A stretch of DNA of 10,323 nt. Origin: Candidatus Odyssella thessalonicensis. Lineage in GTDB: Bacteria > Pseudomonadota > Alphaproteobacteria > Bin65. The notes under the pieces were generated by a model that saw only the letters and a program-made list of their open reading frames with translations, searched no databases and was not told the DNA's origin. The DNA lies in the NCBI GenBank assembly GCA_005240015.1, contig SBBV01000285.1, positions 1 to 10,323 on the forward strand, written 5' to 3'. The translations under genes were made by a program, and so were the position numbers. Below, piece after piece: positions 6,402 through 10,323 of this stretch. The first letter of the stretch is position 1. Every line of letters starts with the position of its first letter.

Positions 6402-7460
6402 TCAGAGATCGCGCGCCTTCGGCAGCACGTCGCGCGCGAACACTTCGAGCGAGCGCATGATCTCGGCCTGCGCGAGCGAGCCGAAATCGATGATCAGGCT
6501 CACCTGCGTGATGCCCATGTCGCGCATGAGCTTGATGCGGTCGAGCACACGGTCCGGCCCGCCCATGAGCACGCGGCCGGGGAAATAGACGTCGAAGCCC
6601 GATTGCTTGTGATAGTCCTCGCGCGCGGCGTAGCCCTTGTAGGCGACGGGGTCGGGCGCCTTCTGCGCCGCCTCCGCGCCGGCAGCGGAATACTCCGCCA
6701 TCGGCTTCTCGACGACCCTCTTCAGCTGCGCCACGTCATCGTGCGCGAGGAAGTGGGCGTGGTAGCAGCAGCACACCTCGTGATCTTCGACCAAGCGGTT
6801 GTGTTTCTTCAGCGCCGCGAGGTACCAGCCGATGCGCTCGCGCGCGATCTCGGGATCGACGTGGTAGGCGACGTAGAGGAGGTTGTAGCCCTCCTTCGCG
6901 GTCCAATCGAAGCTTTCGGGCGTCAGGAAGCACGCGACCCAGATCGGCGGATGCGGCTTCTGCAGCGGCGGCGGCAGGACCGTCATCCCGTCGACCGGCG
7001 GGCGGAAGCGGCCGTTGAATTTCAGCGTCGGCTGGGTCCAGGCGCGCCGGATCAGATCGACTCCCTCCTCCACGCGCTCGCGGCTCTCGCGCATCTCGAT
7101 GCCGAAGGTCTCGAACTCGTTGCGCAGGAAGCCGCGGCCGACGCCGAAATCGAAGCGTCCGTTCGAGAGCTGGTCCAGCGTCGCCGCCTGCTCGGCGACG
7201 CGCAGCGGATCGTTGAGCGGAAGCACGGTGGCCCCGGTGCCGAGGCGGATGCGCTCGGTGCGCGCGGCGAGATAGGAGAGCAGCGCGTAGTTGGCGGCGC
7301 AGAGTCCGCCGTGGCGCACGAAGTGGTGCTCGACGATCCACACATACTCGAGGCCGATCTTCTCGGCGAACATCACCTGCTCGACGATGTTGGCGAAATG
7401 CGTGTGCGCGTCGCGCACCGATGGCAGATAGGTCGGGAGGTAGAAAAGGCCGAATTTCAC
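6402..7460 (-). CDS. LLM-class flavin-dependent monooxygenase 2
   Basis: A luciferase-like monooxygenase of 352 residues from a GTG at 7458-7460; an in-frame ATG at 7494-7496 would add 12 residues. The GTG is preferred because VKFGLFYLP aligns with MQFGLNFFP of LLM1 and gives nearly equal length, and because the ATG overlaps a possible -10 element. No strong ribosome site marks either start. Motifs: VEHHFVRHGG, LGTGATVLPLNDPLRVAEQ, SNGRFDFGVGRGF with NEFETFG, RESRERVEEG, and QKPHPPIWVA followed by GYNL. It is clearly a paralogue of LLM1, sharing the RESRER, QKPxPPxWVA and GYNL blocks, and is presumably the first gene of the minus-strand operon. It carries an unusual CCC run (in HEVCCCYHAHF) at the place where LLM1 has CC. 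Substrate unknown. Confidence 0.93.
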   Translation of the reverse strand: MKFGLFYLPTYLPSVRDAHTHFANIVEQVMFAEKIGLEYVWIVEHHFVRHGGLCAANYALLSYLAARTERIRLGTGATVLPLNDPLRVAEQAATLDQLSNGRFDFGVGRGFLRNEFETFGIEMRESRERVEEGVDLIRRAWTQPTLKFNGRFRPPVDGMTVLPPPLQKPHPPIWVACFLTPESFDWTAKEGYNLLYVAYHVDPEIARERIGWYLAALKKHNRLVEDHEVCCCYHAHFLAHDDVAQLKRVVEKPMAEYSAAGAEAAQKAPDPVAYKGYAAREDYHKQSGFDVYFPGRVLMGGPDRVLDRIKLMRDMGITQVSLIIDFGSLAQAEIMRSLEVFARDVLPKARDL

Positions 7461-7491
7461 GGAATGCGGATCCCAAAAAGCAGCGGGCCGC

Positions 7492-7497
7492 AGCATA
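7492..7497 (-). promoter_or_regulatory. Possible -10 element for the LLM2 operon
   Basis: The minus strand reads TATGCT, an acceptable -10 sequence, with no recognisable -35 box at 16-18 bases. The predicted start of transcription near 7485 places the centre of the 7520-7535 palindrome about 42 bases upstream, the position used by class II CRP/FNR activators that replace a -35. This is inference from spacing only. Confidence 0.25.
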
Positions 7498-7519
7498 GCC
7501 AGCGGGCGCGGCGGCGGTC

Positions 7520-7535
7520 TGCAAAGTGCTTTGCA
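7520..7535. promoter_or_regulatory. CRP-family operator palindrome TGCAA-N6-TTGCA
   Basis: The sequence TGCAAAGTGCTTTGCA has perfect 7-bp arms around a TG centre. It has the same 5-6-5 layout and 16-bp span as the E. coli CRP consensus TGTGA-N6-TCACA. It lies in the 141-bp region between the divergent LLM2 and crp-like genes, about 67 bases from the LLM2 start and 74 from the crp-like start. GC-rich outer arms (CGGCGG at 7512-7517 and CCGCCG at 7540-7545) extend the dyad imperfectly. It is the obvious candidate binding site for the adjacent regulator. Confidence 0.7.
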
Positions 7536-7560
7536 TAGGCCGCCGTGCCGAGCCTAACAT
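7531..7560 (+). promoter_or_regulatory. Possible promoter of the crp-like gene
   Basis: TTGCAT (7531-7536) and TAACAT (7555-7560) are separated by 18 bases and match the -35/-10 consensus at three and four of six positions. The -35 overlaps the right half of the palindrome, so regulator binding here could block or assist RNA polymerase. The predicted start near 7567 puts the palindrome centre at about -40. The matches are weak; position is the main support. Confidence 0.3.
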
Positions 7561-7568
7561 CGCGGCCG

Positions 7569-7589
7569 GACCGGGAGACCGGCCCGGTC
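7569..7589 (+). repeat. Hairpin in the leader of the crp-like gene
   Basis: GACCGGG (7569-7575) and CCCGGTC (7583-7589) form a perfect 7-bp stem with a 7-base loop. A competing pairing, GGCCGG (7564-7569) with CCGGCC (7579-7584), overlaps it. The stem ends two bases before the GGAGG ribosome site and starts near the predicted 5' end of the transcript. It could affect translation initiation or RNA stability, or be a second protein-binding dyad. Confidence 0.5.
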
Positions 7590-7591
7590 AG

Positions 7592-7596
7592 GGAGG
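7592..7596 (+). promoter_or_regulatory. Ribosome binding site of the crp-like gene
   Basis: GGAGG five bases before the ATG at 7602 fixes that start, against an upstream in-frame GTG at 7545 that lies inside the right outer arm of the operator dyad and has no ribosome site. Confidence 0.75.
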
Positions 7597-7601
7597 ACAT
7601 C

Positions 7602-8237
7602 ATGCTGCATCATCCGTCAGGGCTCGATTGGCGCGAGATGGTTCCGATCCGGCGGCGGCTCCGCTTTCCCGCCGATGCCACCATCGTGAGCGGTGGCGAG
7701 CCGACCGAGCGCTCGGTCTATCTCGTGATCGAGGGAACCGTTCGGCTCTCGCTTCTGACCGCGGACGGCCGCGAGCAGGTGATGATGTATCTCCCGAAGG
7801 GCAGTTTGTTCGGCGAGCAGGCCGCGCTCGGCCGGACCACGCTCTGCGCCGACCTCGTCGCGATCGCCGACGAGCCGGTCGAGGTGGGGCAGATCGTGGC
7901 CAGCGACATCGTCGCGGCGCTGAAGCGCCGCCCCGATCCGTTTCTCGACTTGATGCGCATCACCGGCGAAAAAACCTCGCTGTTCATCCAGGCGGTGGCG
8001 CGCGCGACGTTCGGCTCGGCCCGCGACCGTGTCGCCAGCCTCATAAGCGCGCTCGGCCAACGCCAGGACCGCCTCGCGATCACGCAGGAGCGCGTGGCGC
8101 GCCTCTGCGGCACCACGCGCGTGACCGCCGCCGCGCAGCTGCGCCGGCTCGCCGACGAAGGTGCGATCGGCATGAAGCGCAACGCGATCGTGATCCGCGA
8201 CGCCGAGCGCCTGGCTTCGCCGCCGGCAAGTCCTTAG
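7602..8237 (+). CDS. Crp/Fnr-family transcriptional regulator
   Basis: 211 residues: an N-terminal cyclic-nucleotide-binding-type beta barrel (about 14-115, with IEGTVRLSLLTADGREQVM and PKGSLFGEQAALG), a long dimerisation helix (about 118-150) and a C-terminal winged helix-turn-helix (about 155-205, ITQERVARLCGTTRVTAAAQL). There is no N-terminal cysteine cluster, so it is not an FNR-type Fe-S oxygen sensor. The only cysteines are Cys82 and Cys169. No arginine aligns with Arg82 of E. coli CRP, which binds the cAMP phosphate, so cAMP is doubtful and the effector is unknown. In the recognition helix, Arg173 matches CRP Arg180, but Glu181 and Arg185 are replaced by Val174 and Ala178. The gene is divergent from the LLM/M24/TRAP operon across a perfect CRP-type palindrome, which suggests autoregulation and control of that operon, possibly by a pathway metabolite. 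Confidence 0.93.
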   Translation: MLHHPSGLDWREMVPIRRRLRFPADATIVSGGEPTERSVYLVIEGTVRLSLLTADGREQVMMYLPKGSLFGEQAALGRTTLCADLVAIADEPVEVGQIVASDIVAALKRRPDPFLDLMRITGEKTSLFIQAVARATFGSARDRVASLISALGQRQDRLAITQERVARLCGTTRVTAAAQLRRLADEGAIGMKRNAIVIRDAERLASPPASP

Positions 8238-8319
8238 CGCTCAGACGCCGGCTTTAGGCGGCAGCGGGATGAACCCGCGGCGGCGCTGGCGCCGAGGACG
8301 AGCGCGAGTTCGCCCCACA
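8238..8319. other. Short convergent intergenic region with GC-rich dyads
   Basis: This is the gap between the converging crp-like and SDR genes. It holds two small hairpin candidates: GCGGG/CCCGC (8264-8268 with 8274-8278, five-base loop) and CGGCG/CGCCG (8281-8285 with 8290-8294, four-base loop). Neither is followed by a T-run, so any terminator here would be weak or factor-dependent. No small gene is evident. Confidence 0.3.
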
Positions 8320-9207
8320 TCAGGCGCGCTTGATGCCGAGGAACGACGCGACCGCGTCGGGATAGCCGCGCGGCGCGGTCTCGGCACGGATTTCGGCGAT
8401 GCGCGCAGCCACGTCCTCGGGCGTGATCGGCTTGTCGATCGGCAGCTTCACGCCCGCGTTCTCCACCGCCCAGGCACGGCCGAAATGGCCCGAGCCGGCG
8501 ATGAAGGTTTCGCCGTTGGCCGTGCACTGCTCGCTGGCAAGCCAGGCGACGAGCGGGGCCACCAGTTCGGGGCCGTGCAGCTGCGAGGTGTCGACGCCCT
8601 GCCGCTCGGTCATCGGCGTCAGCGCATAGGGCGCCACCGCGTTGACGCGGATGCCGCGCCGCCCGCATTCCTGCGCCAGCGCGCGCATGAAGGCGATGAT
8701 CGCACCTTTCGAGGCCGAATAGGCGGTGAGGCCGTGGAGGCCATAAAGCCCGGCCGAGCTGGTGCTGAACACGATGCGTCCGTAGCCCTGCTCGCGCAGC
8801 AGCGGCAGCGCGGCCTTCGTGACGTGGAGGCTGCCGAAGAAGTTGATGCTGAACACGCGCTCGAACTCTTCGAGAGAGGTGTTGTGGAGCGCGGAATGCT
8901 GATCGACGCCCGCGTTGTTGATGACGATGTGGAGGCGGCCGAAATGCTCGAGCGCTGCCTGGAACATGCGCTCGCCCGCCTCGGCGTTCTCGACATTTTC
9001 GTAGTTCGCAACAGCAACGCCGCCCGCGGCCCGAATTTCGTCGACGACGCGGTCGGCCGAGCCCTTTTCGCCCGCCGGCTCGCGTTTCCGGTTGTTGACG
9101 AGCACGCGGGCGCCGCGGCGGGCCAGCAACAGCGCGTAGGCGCGGCCCAGGCCCTTGCCGGCGCCGGTGACAAGGGCCACGCGTCCGTCGAAGCGGATCG
9201 GTTCCAT
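8320..9207 (-). CDS. Short-chain dehydrogenase/reductase, MFE-2 (17-beta-HSD4)-like
   Basis: 295 residues, classical SDR Rossmann fold. Cofactor motif TGAGKGLG (14-21), NNAG (97-100), and a catalytic set of Asn122, Ser150, Tyr163 and Lys167 (YSASK). The resemblance is closest to the (R)-3-hydroxyacyl-CoA dehydrogenase domain of peroxisomal multifunctional enzyme type 2. Shared features are the opening RFDGRVALVTGAG and GLGRAYAL, the segment AGGVAVANYENVE, and the late PELVAPLVAWLASEQC with NGETF. It probably oxidises a 3-hydroxyacyl-CoA or similar secondary alcohol in a beta-oxidation-like route. The acidic residue that normally ends the second strand in MFE-2 is replaced by Asn39 followed by Arg40, which may favour NADP(H). 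The start ATG (9205-9207) is 11 bases after the MDR gene stop, so the two form an operon. No strong ribosome site is seen. Confidence 0.93.
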   Translation of the reverse strand: MEPIRFDGRVALVTGAGKGLGRAYALLLARRGARVLVNNRKREPAGEKGSADRVVDEIRAAGGVAVANYENVENAEAGERMFQAALEHFGRLHIVINNAGVDQHSALHNTSLEEFERVFSINFFGSLHVTKAALPLLREQGYGRIVFSTSSAGLYGLHGLTAYSASKGAIIAFMRALAQECGRRGIRVNAVAPYALTPMTERQGVDTSQLHGPELVAPLVAWLASEQCTANGETFIAGSGHFGRAWAVENAGVKLPIDKPITPEDVAARIAEIRAETAPRGYPDAVASFLGIKRA

Positions 9208-9218
9208 GGCGCCCGCCG

Positions 9219-10322
9219 CTACGGCAGCAGAACCGAGGCACCGATGGTCCGCCGCGCCTCGAGCTCGCGGTGGGCGGTGGCGGCGTCGCGCAGCGCGAAG
9301 CGCTGGTTGATGCTGGCGCGGATGATGCCGCGGCGCAGCGCGCCGAAGGTGCGGCCCGCGATCTCGCGCAGTGCGGCGGGGTCAGCGGTGTAGTGGAACA
9401 GCACCGGGCGGCTCAACGTTGCCGATTTCGCCGAAAGCCCCGCCGGATCGATCGGCGGGATCGGACCCGAGGCCTGGCCGTAGGAGACGAGGTGACCGCA
9501 GCGGGCGAGCGCCTCCATCGAGCCGGCGAAGGTGGCGGCGCCGACCGCGTCATAGATGACCGCGGCGCCTGAGCCCTTGGTGACGTCCCTGGCGCGCGCC
9601 GCGAAGTCCTCGCGCGTGGTCACGATCGGATAATCGCAGCCATTGTCGCGCGCGAGCCGCGCCTTCTCGTCCGAGCTCACCGTGCCGATCACGATGCAGC
9701 CGAGATGCTTCGCCCACTGGCACAGCAGCAGGCCGACGCCGCCGGCGGCCGCGTGCACGAGGATCGTGTCGCCGCGGCGCACCTGGTGCGTGCGATGGAG
9801 TAGATACTCGGCGGTCATGCCTTTCAGCATCAGCGCGGCGGCGGCCGCATCGTCGATGTCCTCGGGCACGACCACGAGCTGATCGGCGGCCATGGTGCGG
9901 ATCTCGGCATAAGCGCCGACCGGCGGGCAGGCATAGGCGACGCGGTCGCCGGGCAGAATGCCGATCACGTCGGGGCCGACATCGAGCACTTCGCCCGCCG
10001 CCTCCATGCCCGGCGTGCCGGGCGGCGTCAGCATCGGATAGGCGCCGGTTCGCACGTAGACGTCGATGTAGTTGAGACCGATCGCGGTCTGGCGGATGCG
10101 CACTTCGCCGGGACCGGGCGGCGGCACGCGCACTTCTTCAATGCGCAACACGTCGGGGCCGCCATGCGAGCGCATCACGATCGCGCGCGCCTGCAGTGCG
10201 CCGCTCGGCGTGCCGGCGAGCACGCGTGGCTGCGCGCGTCGCGGCACGGCGGCCGCCGCCTCGCCCTCGAGAAAGCGCCGCGCCGCCGCGAAGCCGCCGA
10301 CATAGATGTCTTCGCCCACCAT
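9219..10322 (-). CDS. Quinone oxidoreductase-type MDR family NADPH reductase, with unusual N-terminal extension
   Basis: 367 residues from an ATG at the window edge; the frame may continue beyond it. The core is a zinc-free medium-chain reductase of the NADPH:quinone oxidoreductase (QOR) group: RAIVMRSHGGPDVLRIEEV (46-64), the family phrase IGLNYIDVYVRTG (81-93), LMLKGMTAEYLL (164-175) and the nucleotide-binding loop HAAAGGVG (190-197). The zinc-binding cysteines of alcohol dehydrogenases are absent. It should reduce quinones or alpha,beta-unsaturated carbonyls with NADPH in the cytoplasm. About 45 residues precede the usual start of the family. They are Ala/Arg-rich, begin MVGEDIYVGGFAAARRF, and are not recognised. 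Internal starts at Val49 (GTG) or Met50 would cut into the first strand. It lies upstream of the SDR gene in a probable two-gene operon. Confidence 0.92.
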   Translation of the reverse strand: MVGEDIYVGGFAAARRFLEGEAAAAVPRRAQPRVLAGTPSGALQARAIVMRSHGGPDVLRIEEVRVPPPGPGEVRIRQTAIGLNYIDVYVRTGAYPMLTPPGTPGMEAAGEVLDVGPDVIGILPGDRVAYACPPVGAYAEIRTMAADQLVVVPEDIDDAAAAALMLKGMTAEYLLHRTHQVRRGDTILVHAAAGGVGLLLCQWAKHLGCIVIGTVSSDEKARLARDNGCDYPIVTTREDFAARARDVTKGSGAAVIYDAVGAATFAGSMEALARCGHLVSYGQASGPIPPIDPAGLSAKSATLSRPVLFHYTADPAALREIAGRTFGALRRGIIRASINQRFALRDAATAHRELEARRTIGASVLLP

Positions 10323-10323
10323 G

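Noticed and set aside
7545..7601. Upstream GTG start for the crp-like gene, adding 19 residues
   Set aside because: No ribosome site; it would lie upstream of the likely transcription start and inside the operator dyad. The ATG at 7602 has a good GGAGG.
8264..8294. Intrinsic terminator between the converging crp-like and SDR genes
   Set aside because: The stems are only five base pairs and no T-run follows on either strand, so it is listed only as a dyad-containing gap.
8234..9241. Alternative minus-strand frame of 335 codons over the SDR gene
   Set aside because: Arg/Ala/Gly-rich shadow; the 8320-9207 frame has the complete SDR motif set.

Overview
This is a high-GC (roughly two-thirds G+C by eye) bacterial chromosomal segment, packed with catabolic genes. 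Gene families (TRAP transporter, molybdenum hydroxylase, luciferase-like monooxygenases, MFE-2-like dehydrogenase) and codon use fit a metabolically versatile Proteobacterium, most likely an alphaproteobacterium of the Rhodospirillales/Hyphomicrobiales kind. The sequence alone does not settle the taxon. No rRNA, tRNA, CRISPR array, insertion sequence or phage gene was seen, and no gene-free gap exceeds about 150 bases.

Layout. Positions 1-903 (+) hold the C-terminal 300 residues of a xanthine dehydrogenase/CO dehydrogenase-type molybdopterin subunit, truncated by the window edge. Its 3' end overlaps tail-to-tail with a six-gene minus-strand set. In transcription order that set is: LLM flavin monooxygenase 2 (7460-6402), LLM flavin monooxygenase 1 (6283-5213), a degenerate M24 peptidase-fold protein (5200-3845), then a complete TRAP transporter: dctP binding protein (3776-2754), dctQ (2675-2151) and dctM (2149-845). 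Divergent from LLM2 is a Crp/Fnr-family regulator (7602-8237, +). Beyond it, again on the minus strand, a quinone oxidoreductase-type MDR gene (10322-9219, at the window edge) precedes an MFE-2-like short-chain dehydrogenase (9207-8320).

How it may work together (inference). The TRAP system would import an organic acid. The two luciferase-like monooxygenases would oxidise it or a product. The M24-fold protein, which has lost most of the family's metal ligands, could cleave a C-N bond in the manner of creatinase. The SDR, the MDR reductase and the molybdenum hydroxylase could provide further redox steps. The substrate cannot be read from the sequence.

The most informative non-coding feature is a 16-bp palindrome, TGCAA-N6-TTGCA (7520-7535), in the 141-bp divergent region between LLM2 and the Crp-like gene. 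It has the 5-6-5 architecture of CRP sites. The regulator's recognition helix differs from E. coli CRP at the residues that read the base that differs in this site. This makes the crp-like gene the likely local regulator of itself and of the LLM/M24/TRAP operon.
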